In this document: positions 1-6,561 of the stretch, piece after piece
How positions within the stretch are numbered: position 1 is the first letter of the stretch
Layout of the letters: every line of letters begins with the position of its first letter
Source of the DNA: Bacteroidales bacterium
Lineage (GTDB): Bacteria > Bacteroidota > Bacteroidia > Bacteroidales > SMBSF39
Length of the DNA stretch: 7,973 bases
Direction: 5' to 3'
Assembly (NCBI GenBank): GCA_021107685.1
Contig: JAIOSH010000370.1
Span: forward strand, 1-7,973
Translations under genes and position numbers: made by a program
Notes under the pieces: model-generated
Seen by the model: the letters and a program-made list of their open reading frames with translations, nothing else
Told to the model about the DNA's origin: nothing
The model's database searches: none

Positions 1-4
1 AAAT

Positions 5-883
5 ATGACAAATACACTTAAAAATACTGAATTAAATGCCCTGATTAGTATGCTGGACGAACCTGATACAGATATGTTCGATACGATAAAGGAAAAATTA
101 TTTTTATATGGTTCTGAAGCTATTCCTCATCTTGAAAACGCCTGGGATAATTCTTTTGATAATACCATACAACAAAGGATTGAAAACATTATACATAAAA
201 TCCAAATTGATAATATTTTTATTGAATTGAACAATTGGGTTAAATCTGATTTTATTGACATTTTAAAAGGGTTTATGATTATTACCAAGTTTCAATATCC
301 TGATTTAAATGAAGAAAAAATAAAAACACAAATTGATAAAATAAAAAAGGATGTATGGCTTGAGCTAAACGATGATCTTACTGCTCTTGATAAAATAAAA
401 GTTCTTAATCATATATTTTTTGATGTTTATAAATTTAAAGGTAATAAAAGTAATATTTATGCACCGCAGAATTTATATATCAATAATGTACTTGAAAGCA
501 AAAAAGGAAATGCATTATCATTGGGTATTATTTATATCAGCATTTCCAAAAGTTTAAATATTCCTGTTTTTGGTGTTGATCTTCCACAACATTTTGTGTT
601 AGCTTATATTGATGAATTTGCAAAAGAAAAACATACATCCACCAATGAGGAGGAAGTTCTATTTTATATCAACCCATTTAATAAAGGAGCGGTTTTTACA
701 CAAAAAGAAATAGAACTTTTTATTAAACAATTAAGAATCAAACCTGATAAATCCTTTTTTAAACCTTGTGATAATTTAACTATTATCAAAAGACTGATGG
801 ACACCCTTGTATATTCCTATGAAAAATTAGGCTATCCTGATAAAGTTGATGAATTAAATAATTTGTTTCAAGCCCTCACTTAA
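5..883 (+). CDS. SirB1-like transglutaminase-fold protein
   Basis: The 292-residue protein has the core of the SirB1/Transglut_core2 family. Residues about 134-200 carry the pattern LNHIFFDVYKF, then VLESKKGNALSLGIIY (162-177), then IPVFGVDLPQHFVLAY (186-201). A later YINPFNKGAVFT stretch (221-232) matches the family's F-I-D-P-F block. Residues about 10-65 look like short HEAT-type helices and the last 40 residues look helical, TPR-like. The triad of true transglutaminases is not intact: there is no Cys in the K-G-N-A-L-S-L block, His196 is present, and the usual Asp is Asn223. A structural or binding role is therefore more likely than catalysis; the function is unknown in the family. No signal peptide is seen, so it is probably cytoplasmic. 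The start at position 5 gives a family-like N-terminus, but only four bases precede it, so a longer form cannot be excluded. It converges on the symporter gene with a 10-bp gap. Confidence 0.85.
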   Translation: MTNTLKNTELNALISMLDEPDTDMFDTIKEKLFLYGSEAIPHLENAWDNSFDNTIQQRIENIIHKIQIDNIFIELNNWVKSDFIDILKGFMIITKFQYPDLNEEKIKTQIDKIKKDVWLELNDDLTALDKIKVLNHIFFDVYKFKGNKSNIYAPQNLYINNVLESKKGNALSLGIIYISISKSLNIPVFGVDLPQHFVLAYIDEFAKEKHTSTNEEEVLFYINPFNKGAVFTQKEIELFIKQLRIKPDKSFFKPCDNLTIIKRLMDTLVYSYEKLGYPDKVDELNNLFQALT

Positions 884-893
884 CATGATTAAT

Positions 894-2702
894 TCATGAA
901 TTTTTTGCATGTTTTTCCCATTCTGTTTTCGACATAATCCAATAAATAACTCCTCCTGATACAAAAGCTATGCTTATATAAACAAAACCTATAAAAAATT
1001 CACCAAAAATAATTTTCCCTATTCCGAATAAACAAAACATTACCAAAATACATCCTGCTATCCAATTAATGAATAAATTCCGGTATCCGGTATCTCCTTT
1101 AATTTCAGGAATTTTTTCAGCAATTTTTTCCCAGCCCTTTCCTCCGGGATGAACTTTTCTGTAAAATGAAATAAGTTTTTGTTCATCAGTCGGACGAGTA
1201 ATAAAAGTTGCTACTAACCAAACTGCTGTTGACCATAATACAATAATTATTAAACTGGTTTCAAAGCTAATATTATAATATTTCAAAAAAGGATAAACGA
1301 CATAAGGAGCTATCATTGCAGCAATTTCAGACCAGGCATTTATTCTCCACCAAAACCATCTTAAAATCAATACAAGACCTATTCCGCCACTACAGACAAG
1401 AATAAATTTCCAGGCATCACTTATCCTGCTAAACTGAGTAGTTACAATAAGTGAAAGTATTAATAATAAAAAAGTTGTTATACGTGAAATTCTAACATAA
1501 AATTTTTCGTCAGCATTTGGTTTTAAAAAAGGCTTAAATAGATCATTTACAATATAGGATGTACCCCAAACAGTTTGTGAAGCAATAGTTGACATATATG
1601 CTGCAAGGAATGCTGCCATTAATAATCCTAATAATCCCGAAGGTAATAATTTTTTCAATACCATTACATAAGTTGCACCTTTATCCGGTTCTTCGGGAAA
1701 CATAACTAAAGCAACAAGAGCAACAATTATCCATGGCCATGGACGTAAAGAAAAATGAGCAACCTGAAACCATAAAGTAGCTAATAAAGAATGTTTTTCA
1801 TTTTTTGCCGACATCATACGCTGGGCAACATATCCTCCTCCTCCCGGCTCAGCTCCCGGATACCAACTTGCCCACCATTGAACTCCAAGATAAGCTACAA
1901 AGGCTGTAACACTCATTTTTAATAAACCAGCCACAGAAGAACCTTCAGGTGTTTGTCCTCCTATTTCCGGTGTATATCTAAAAACCCAATCAGGTAATTT
2001 TTCCTTTAAACCCGATATTCCGCCAATTTCATCAGAATTAACTGCATAAATTGCTAAAGTAATACATCCTGCCATTGCCATCACAAATTGAAAAGAATCT
2101 GTTAAAGATACTCCCCACAATCCTGACAATGAAGAATACAAAGCCACAAACAACATAATAAATCCAACAACAATTAAATGAGAACTAAATTTCATACCAA
2201 GTAATAATATTTCTTTCTGCCCAAAAATCATAAGTTCAGGAAACATAACTTCAAGTATCTTCACCATTGCAAGATTAACCCAGGCAATAACAATCATATT
2301 CATAAAAATACCTATATAAACGGCTCTAAAACCTCTAAGAATTTTAGAAGATTTTCCTGAGTAACGTATTGCAACAAATTCACAATCTGTTAAAATTCCT
2401 GACCTTCTCCACAGGCGGGCAAAGAAAAAAACAGTAAGCATTCCACCGAATAACATGTTCCACCAAAGCCAGTTTCCGGCTATTCCATTATCTGCTACAA
2501 GTTCGGTAACTGCCAAAGGTGTATCAGCAGCAAAAGTTGTTGCAACCATACTTGTACCGGCAATGTACCATGGTAGCTTTCTTCCGCTTAAAAAGAAATC
2601 CCCGGTACTTCTTCCGGCACGCTTTGACATATATATACCTATGGAAATGCTTATTAAGAAATATAGGGCTATTATGCTCCAATCCAAAACCGATAAACTC
2701 AT
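894..2702 (-). CDS. sodium:solute symporter (SSS/SLC5 family)
   Basis: This 602-residue, very hydrophobic protein is a Na+-coupled transporter of the inner membrane with about 13-14 predicted membrane helices. Typical SSS features are an N-out first helix (residues 7-25), followed by G-R-x-L-P-W-Y (40-46), and an unwound TM1-like block V-A-T-T-F-A-A-D-T-P-L-A (53-64). In the later core, AAFLAAYMSTIASQ (363-376) carries Ser371/Thr372, the usual Na2-site pair. A glycine-rich loop (PGAEPGGGG, 282-290) and a soluble stretch near residues 505-545 (contains HPGGKGW) precede the last two helices. The length is somewhat above the roughly 500-residue family norm because of these C-terminal helices, as often in Bacteroidota. 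The substrate cannot be read from sequence. It starts 13 bp after the stop of the LutB-type gene, so both are in one transcript, and an organic acid such as lactate is a reasonable guess only. The start is preceded by no clear ribosome binding site. Confidence 0.93.
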   Translation of the reverse strand: MSLSVLDWSIIALYFLISISIGIYMSKRAGRSTGDFFLSGRKLPWYIAGTSMVATTFAADTPLAVTELVADNGIAGNWLWWNMLFGGMLTVFFFARLWRRSGILTDCEFVAIRYSGKSSKILRGFRAVYIGIFMNMIVIAWVNLAMVKILEVMFPELMIFGQKEILLLGMKFSSHLIVVGFIMLFVALYSSLSGLWGVSLTDSFQFVMAMAGCITLAIYAVNSDEIGGISGLKEKLPDWVFRYTPEIGGQTPEGSSVAGLLKMSVTAFVAYLGVQWWASWYPGAEPGGGGYVAQRMMSAKNEKHSLLATLWFQVAHFSLRPWPWIIVALVALVMFPEEPDKGATYVMVLKKLLPSGLLGLLMAAFLAAYMSTIASQTVWGTSYIVNDLFKPFLKPNADEKFYVRISRITTFLLLILSLIVTTQFSRISDAWKFILVCSGGIGLVLILRWFWWRINAWSEIAAMIAPYVVYPFLKYYNISFETSLIIIVLWSTAVWLVATFITRPTDEQKLISFYRKVHPGGKGWEKIAEKIPEIKGDTGYRNLFINWIAGCILVMFCLFGIGKIIFGEFFIGFVYISIAFVSGGVIYWIMSKTEWEKHAKNS

Positions 2703-2715
2703 AATCGAATCTGTA

Positions 2716-4095
2716 TTACAACGCTTTTCTTTCTTTCCAAAGTTGATTAAATGATTTTGATTCTACATGCGGTAAGGCTCTCCTCGGTCCCCAAAGTTTT
2801 TTAAAGAAAATACCTATTGCCAAATTTTTCATTTTAGCTCCGAAAAAATCTATCATCCACCTGTTTAGCATAACTTTTTTCCAAGCAAACATTGTAAATT
2901 TATCCATTGATTTTGCTAAACCTCTTTTTACAGAATCGTTTCTGTTATAAAGTAAAAGTTCATGTAAAGGTATTTTAACAGGGCAAACTTCAGTACATTT
3001 TCCACATAGAGATGACGCAAAACTCAAATGTTTATATTCTTCCATTCCTCTTAAATGCGGGGTTATAACCGAGCCTATCGGACCACTATATGTTGTACCA
3101 TAAGAATGACCACCAATATTTTTATAAACAGGACATGCATTTAAACAAGCACCGCATCTCATACAGGTTAAAGCGACTTTCTGTTTTTCTTGCTCTAATA
3201 ATTCTGTACGATTATTATTCAATAAAACCAAATACATCTCATCAGGTCCGTCAATTTCTCCTTCTTGTTTTGGTCCTGCAATTATTGAATTATAAACTGT
3301 AATATCTTGTCCTGTTCCATGTGTAGCAAGAAGTTGCCAAAATAAATCCAGATCATCTATCGAAGGTATAAGTTTTTCAATACCTACAATAGCTATGTGA
3401 ACTTTTGGGAAAGATACCGTCATTAATCCATTACCTTCATTTTCTGTAAGAGCAACTGCACCGATATCAGCAATCAAAAAATTACCTCCTGTAATTCCAA
3501 TATCAGCATTTACGAAACTTTTTCGCAATTTTTTTCTAACAAATTCTGTAATATCTTCAGGCTTACTTTCTTTTGGTGTTCCAAATTTTTTGTTAAATAA
3601 TTCTGCAATATCCTCTTTGGATTTGTGCATTGCCGGGGTTACTATATGATAAGGCTTTTCTCCTGCTACCTGTACAATATATTCACCTAAATCCGTTTCT
3701 AATGATTCAATATTATTTTTCTCCAAAGCATAATTAATCTCTATTTCCTCTGTTGTCATGGATTTTGACTTTACAACTTTCTTTGCTTTATGCTTTTTTA
3801 AAATTGATAATATTTCTTTTACTGCCTCTTTCTGATTTTGTGCCCAAATAATTTTTCCACCTCTCTCCTCAAAATTTGATGAAAATTCTATTAAATATTT
3901 ATCAAGATTATTTAATACCTTATTCTTTAAAACCGCAGCTCTTTTCTTTGCAAGTTCTAAATCTCTATATCGCTCCTTTCCATTTAATACGGCATTATCA
4001 TATTTAGAAATGTTAAATTTTATTTTTTTTCTATGTTCTAAATCAAATGATTTTATTTCCGAATCCTTAATAAACTTCTGTATTACTTCAGACAT
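2716..4095 (-). CDS. lutB: LutB-type LUD-domain iron-sulfur protein
   Basis: LutB is the iron-sulfur subunit of the LutABC (YkgEFG) system that oxidises L-lactate to pyruvate. From the chosen start the protein has 459 residues. An N-terminal LUD domain (about 70-300) contains K-S-K-S-M-T-T-E-E (109-117), GITGGNFLIADIGAVALTEN (200-219) and a T-H-G-T-G-Q-D block (258-264). A two-cluster ferredoxin region follows: Cys311, 314, 317 and 321 (CMRCGACLNACP), then Cys364, 367 and 371 (LCGKCTEVCPVKIP). The C-terminus (W-G-P-R-R-A-L-P) is also typical. Length matches the family. I chose the ATG at 4095 (MSEVIQKF) because the in-frame ATG at 4155 would add 20 hydrophobic residues encoded largely by a repeat arm, unlike a LutB N-terminus. 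The symporter follows after 13 bp. No lutA or lutC lies in the window, so the lactate role rests on family membership; partners may be elsewhere. Confidence 0.9.
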   Translation of the reverse strand: MSEVIQKFIKDSEIKSFDLEHRKKIKFNISKYDNAVLNGKERYRDLELAKKRAAVLKNKVLNNLDKYLIEFSSNFEERGGKIIWAQNQKEAVKEILSILKKHKAKKVVKSKSMTTEEIEINYALEKNNIESLETDLGEYIVQVAGEKPYHIVTPAMHKSKEDIAELFNKKFGTPKESKPEDITEFVRKKLRKSFVNADIGITGGNFLIADIGAVALTENEGNGLMTVSFPKVHIAIVGIEKLIPSIDDLDLFWQLLATHGTGQDITVYNSIIAGPKQEGEIDGPDEMYLVLLNNNRTELLEQEKQKVALTCMRCGACLNACPVYKNIGGHSYGTTYSGPIGSVITPHLRGMEEYKHLSFASSLCGKCTEVCPVKIPLHELLLYNRNDSVKRGLAKSMDKFTMFAWKKVMLNRWMIDFFGAKMKNLAIGIFFKKLWGPRRALPHVESKSFNQLWKERKAL

Positions 4096-4128
4096 AATTA
4101 TATTATTAACTATTAAATTCCAAAACAC

Positions 4129-4144
4129 AAGCACCAAATAACAA
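4129..4144 (+). repeat. left terminal inverted repeat of S23 unit
   Basis: The sequence AAGCACCAAATAACAA is the exact reverse complement of 4572-4587. An imperfect continuation runs to about 4180 and includes ATGTCCAAAA at 4170-4179, which mirrors the ATGACCAAAA at the start of the S23 gene. The arm ends 34 bp upstream of the chosen lutB start, so it lies in the lutB leader. Confidence 0.85.
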
Positions 4145-4182
4145 ATAAATCTCAATTATTAAAATTTCAATGTCCAAAACAA

Positions 4183-4554
4183 CTATTTTGACTTTTCTAT
4201 GATAGATGAAAATATTTTTTTCAATTCATTGCCTTCGTTGAAAAGAGTTGTTGCTTCAGCCTCATATTCTTTTGGGTTAGTCTCTTTAATTAATCTTATA
4301 AAATATACACTTTCTTTTGATTCCTTTCTACAAATTTTTATCCTAAACAAAAAGTCTTTTTTACTTAATGCTTCGTTTGCCTCTATATAATTAGCTCCAA
4401 CAGAACCCGACGCTTTTATAACTTGTTTTCCATCTTCAATATTCGCTGTTGTTAGTGATAATTTTTTTACAAATAGCCTAACTTTTTTAGCAAATTGAAA
4501 CGTTCGTTCTTCTAAATCATAAATTTTTGGTTTTGAATTTGTATTTTTGGTCAT
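4183..4554 (-). CDS. four-helix-bundle protein (S23 / 23S rRNA intervening sequence family)
   Basis: This 123-residue protein has the length and signature of the S23 (IVP) family: an N-terminal D-L-E-E-R-T-F-Q-F-A block (13-22), the hallmark ASGSVGANYIEANEALSKKDF (48-68), R-I-K-I-C-R-K-E-S-K-E-S (71-82), and a last helix (about 96-122). Predicted helices are at 13-32, 42-63, 65-90 and 96-122. It is basic in its central helices, which fits nucleic-acid contact. The fold is shared with Avd, the accessory protein of diversity-generating retroelements, but no reverse transcriptase or template repeat is present. The biochemical role of free-standing members is not established. The gene reads in the same direction as rpiB and lutB and is enclosed by inverted repeats whose inner part includes its own start codon. 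It has no visible promoter of its own and may depend on read-through from rpiB. Confidence 0.9.
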   Translation of the reverse strand: MTKNTNSKPKIYDLEERTFQFAKKVRLFVKKLSLTTANIEDGKQVIKASGSVGANYIEANEALSKKDFLFRIKICRKESKESVYFIRLIKETNPKEYEAEATTLFNEGNELKKIFSSIIEKSK

Positions 4555-4571
4555 TGTAATTTATTTGTATT

Positions 4572-4587
4572 TTGTTATTTGGTGCTT
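4572..4587 (-). repeat. right terminal inverted repeat of S23 unit
   Basis: The sequence TTGTTATTTGGTGCTT is the exact reverse complement of 4129-4144. It lies 13 bp from the rpiB stop codon (4601-4603) and within the short leader of the S23 gene; the inward imperfect continuation reaches the start codon of that gene at 4552-4554. Confidence 0.85.
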
Positions 4588-4600
4588 ATAATTTATTTCG

Positions 4601-5059
4601 TTATAATTTTACAACAAAGTTATTGATTTTTTTTACTCTTCTTATATGTCTTCCGCCTTCAAATTCTGTTGTTAAAAAAATTTTAACCATATCAAAGGCT
4701 TTGTTAAACTCAATATATCTTCCGGGCAATGAAATAATATTAGCATTATTATGTAATCTGGATACTTTTGCCTGTTCTTCATTCCAACATAAAGCTGCTC
4801 TTATTTCCGGATATTTATTAGCAATCATACTTGCCCCCTGACCACTACCACAAATTATTATACCCATATTAAATTTATTTTCATTTACAGCTCTAACTAA
4901 TGGATGTATAATATCAGGATAATCTACAGAATTTTCTGAATTTGTTCCATAATCCTTTATATTATAACCTTCTTCTATTAAATTTTTAAATAAAAATTCT
5001 TTTAATTTATATCCTGCATGATCACTTCCTATAGGTAAAATATTATTTTTATCAAACAT
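4601..5059 (-). CDS. rpiB: ribose 5-phosphate isomerase B
   Basis: RpiB interconverts ribose 5-phosphate and ribulose 5-phosphate in the non-oxidative pentose phosphate pathway, in the cytosol. The 152-residue length fits the RpiB/LacAB family. Visible motifs are P-I-G-S-D-H-A-G-Y-K-L-K (9-20), D-Y-G (36-38) with V-D-Y-P-D (45-49), and GIIICGSGQGASMIANK (66-82), where Cys70 is the catalytic base position of the bacterial enzymes. Further on are AALCWNEEQAKVSRLHNNANI (88-108, with His103) and the C-terminal G-G-R-H-I-R-R phosphate-binding stretch (135-141). All key positions are present, so it should be active. It is the first gene of the minus-strand string; its stop lies 13 bp from the right inverted repeat of the S23 unit. 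A -7 promoter-like TATATTTG lies about 40 bp upstream of the start. Confidence 0.95.
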   Translation of the reverse strand: MFDKNNILPIGSDHAGYKLKEFLFKNLIEEGYNIKDYGTNSENSVDYPDIIHPLVRAVNENKFNMGIIICGSGQGASMIANKYPEIRAALCWNEEQAKVSRLHNNANIISLPGRYIEFNKAFDMVKIFLTTEFEGGRHIRRVKKINNFVVKL

Positions 5060-5098
5060 TGTTAATAATTTTTTGGAACAAAATTAATTATAAATAAA

Positions 5099-5106
5099 CA
5101 AATATA
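5099..5106 (-). promoter_or_regulatory. candidate -7 promoter element for rpiB
   Basis: Read on the minus strand, this is TATATTTG, a full match to the Bacteroidota -7 consensus TAnnTTTG. It lies 39 bp upstream of the rpiB start, so a short leader of roughly 30 nt is implied. No clear TTTG -33 box is found at the usual spacing, and such matches are easy to get in AT-rich DNA. Confidence 0.35.
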
Positions 5107-5422
5107 AATTATTTACTTAATATTTAATACTTTGTTAAAATAAAAAAAACTTACTTTTATCCTTAGTATATTATATATCAAATTTTTATTTTTTTTTAAC
5201 AATATTTATGTTTATATCTGCGTAACTTTGTTATTAATTTTTAATAATTAAATATCTTATCAACAATTTTTATAAAATTTAATAAACCAAATTTTTTATA
5301 TAAAAGTTATAAAAAATAATCAGCATAAAATTAACATAATATTGATTGAATTTATAATAAAATTACTAACATTAATAATATATAAACAATGTATTAAAAA
5401 ACCACAAATAATTAAAATACAA

Positions 5423-5430
5423 TATTTTTG
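5423..5430 (+). promoter_or_regulatory. candidate -7 promoter element for nadA
   Basis: TATTTTTG matches the Bacteroidota -7 consensus TAnnTTTG. It lies 147 bp before the nadA start, implying a leader of about 140 nt. No TTTG -33 box is present at 19-21 bp spacing, so support is weak. Confidence 0.2.
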
Positions 5431-5577
5431 CTTAAAAAATTTGTTAATTATATGTTGATAATAAATTGCAACTCAATAAAGCAAGAAAAAATAAAAATAT
5501 TTTTACACAGTATTAACAACATATATATTATATAATAAAATATTTTTAAAATATATTATTAATATATATAAAGAATT

Positions 5578-6561
5578 ATGAAAGAAACAAGAGAAAAAAA
5601 ATACAGTAATTTTGAATCAAATTTAAAACTCAAAACTCAAATTTTGAAATTATTAAAAGAAAAAAATGCTGTATTATTAGCTCACTATTATCAAATTCCA
5701 GAGATTCAGGATATTGCAGATTATATTGGTGATAGTTTGGGATTAGCACAAAATGCTGAAAAAACTAATGCAGATATTATTGTTTTTGCCGGTGTAAATT
5801 TTATGGCAGAAACAGCAAAAATATTAAATCCTAAAACAAAAGTAATTTTACCTGATTTAGAAGCCGGATGTTCTTTAGCGGATTCTTGTCCTGTTGAAGA
5901 TTTTAGAAAGTTTAAGAAAAAGTATCCTGATCATATTGTAATATCATATATAAATTGTAGTGCAGCTATTAAAACTATGTCGGATGTTATATGTACTTCT
6001 GGAAATGCAGTACAGATTGTTGAATCTTTTCCAAAAGAACAAAAAATAATTTTTGCACCGGATAAAAATCTTGGTGGATATATAAACATGGTAACAGAAA
6101 GGAATATGAAATTATGGAATGGAAAATGCGATGTTCATGATATTTTAACAACAGAAGCAATTATTAATCTTAAAATTGAGAATCCTGATGCAAAATTGAT
6201 AGCACATCCCGAATGTAAAGCTCCTGTTCTTGAACTGGCAGATTTTGTAGGTTCAACAACAGCTATGTTAAAATATACGATAAAAGATAATGCTGAAAAA
6301 TATATTGTTGCAACAGAAACAGGTATCTTACATCAAATGAGAAAAGATTCTCCGAAAAAAGAATTTATTATTGTTCCTACTGATGAAACATGTTCTTGTA
6401 ATGATTGTACTTATATGAAAATGAATACAATGGAAAAATTATATTTGTGTTTAAAAAATGAACAACCCGAAATAGTATTATCATATGAAGTTATAGAAAA
6501 AGCAAAAAAACCTATATTGAGAATGCTTGAGATTTCAAAAAAATTAAATTTAATTAAATAA
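5578..6561 (+). CDS. nadA: quinolinate synthase A
   Basis: NadA condenses iminoaspartate with dihydroxyacetone phosphate to give quinolinate, the second step of de novo NAD synthesis, using an oxygen-sensitive [4Fe-4S] cluster. The 327-residue protein shows the family motifs in order: AVLLAHYYQIPEIQDIADYI (31-50), GDSLGLAQ (51-58), FAGVNFMAETAKIL (70-83), AGCSLADSC (96-104), YINCSAAIKT (124-133), PDKNLGG (161-167), W-N-G-K-C-D-V-H (180-187), HPEC (210-213), GSTTAM (225-230), TETGILHQM (246-254) and TCSCNDCTYMKMNT (271-284). Cluster ligands by family comparison are Cys98, Cys184 and Cys277; Cys272 and Cys274 correspond to the extra C-terminal cysteines seen in several bacterial enzymes. It should be functional. 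nadB and nadC are not in the window. The stop codon overlaps the start of the next gene (TAATG), suggesting translational coupling. The start has no strong Shine-Dalgarno. Confidence 0.96.
   Translation: MKETREKKYSNFESNLKLKTQILKLLKEKNAVLLAHYYQIPEIQDIADYIGDSLGLAQNAEKTNADIIVFAGVNFMAETAKILNPKTKVILPDLEAGCSLADSCPVEDFRKFKKKYPDHIVISYINCSAAIKTMSDVICTSGNAVQIVESFPKEQKIIFAPDKNLGGYINMVTERNMKLWNGKCDVHDILTTEAIINLKIENPDAKLIAHPECKAPVLELADFVGSTTAMLKYTIKDNAEKYIVATETGILHQMRKDSPKKEFIIVPTDETCSCNDCTYMKMNTMEKLYLCLKNEQPEIVLSYEVIEKAKKPILRMLEISKKLNLIK

Larger units (their letters stand above)
4129..4587. mobile_element. putative S23-gene unit with terminal inverted repeats
   Basis: A 459-bp segment holds just one gene, the four-helix-bundle protein, and is bounded by a perfect 16-bp inverted repeat (AAGCACCAAATAACAA at 4129-4144; its reverse complement at 4572-4587). 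Inside the perfect part, both arms continue with an imperfect match: an A-T-A-A-A-T run and then CAATGTCCAAAA on the left (4168-4179) against CAATGACCAAAA on the right, where the ATG is the real start codon of the gene. The unit sits between rpiB and lutB, which probably once lay close together. I see no transposase and no convincing target duplication next to the arms. Family knowledge: S23-type genes were first known as insertions in 23S rRNA genes, and free-standing copies are frequent in Bacteroidota. That the unit is or was mobile is inference. Confidence 0.5.
5060..5577. other. 518-bp AT-rich divergent intergenic region
   Basis: By hand count about 60 of 518 bases are G or C (about 12%), far below the flanking genes. 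No coding frame of note, no tRNA and no GC-rich hairpin is seen. It separates divergently transcribed rpiB and nadA and so must hold both promoters. Items inside are a TATATTTG on the minus strand (5099-5106), a TATTTTTG on the plus strand (5423-5430), and two DnaA-box-like TTATCAACA nonamers in opposite orientation (5257-5265 plus; 5453-5461 minus). An A/T-only inverted repeat of 8-bp arms (5551-5567) lies just before nadA. Confidence 0.8.

Noticed and set aside
891..902. Perfect 12-bp palindrome AATTCATGAATT followed by T residues at the convergent gene ends, considered as a terminator
   Set aside because: It has no loop, a weak A/T-rich stem, and mostly lies in the symporter's last codons, so it does not look like an intrinsic terminator.
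2455..2754. Plus-strand open frame of 99 codons antisense to the symporter start, with a nested 61-codon frame at 2519-2704
   Set aside because: It lies opposite a well-supported transporter gene, has no family-like sequence, and is best explained as a shadow of the coding strand.
3090..3302. Plus-strand open frame of 70 codons inside lutB
   Set aside because: It is antisense to the ferredoxin region of lutB, with no recognisable features.
4199..4390. Plus-strand open frame of 63 codons inside the S23 gene
   Set aside because: It mirrors the conserved S23 coding sequence; no independent evidence of a gene.
4183..4554. Diversity-generating retroelement, because the S23 fold resembles Avd
   Set aside because: No reverse transcriptase, template repeat or variable repeat is seen; the protein matches the free-standing S23 family instead.
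4088..4600. Target-site duplication flanking the S23 unit
   Set aside because: ATAATT occurs at 4094-4099 and at 4588-4593, but the left copy is 29 bp away from the arm, so it is not a proper flanking duplication and is likely chance in A/T-rich DNA.
4572..4841. Plus-strand open frame of 89 codons overlapping rpiB and the right repeat arm
   Set aside because: It is antisense to the rpiB catalytic motifs and has no family resemblance.
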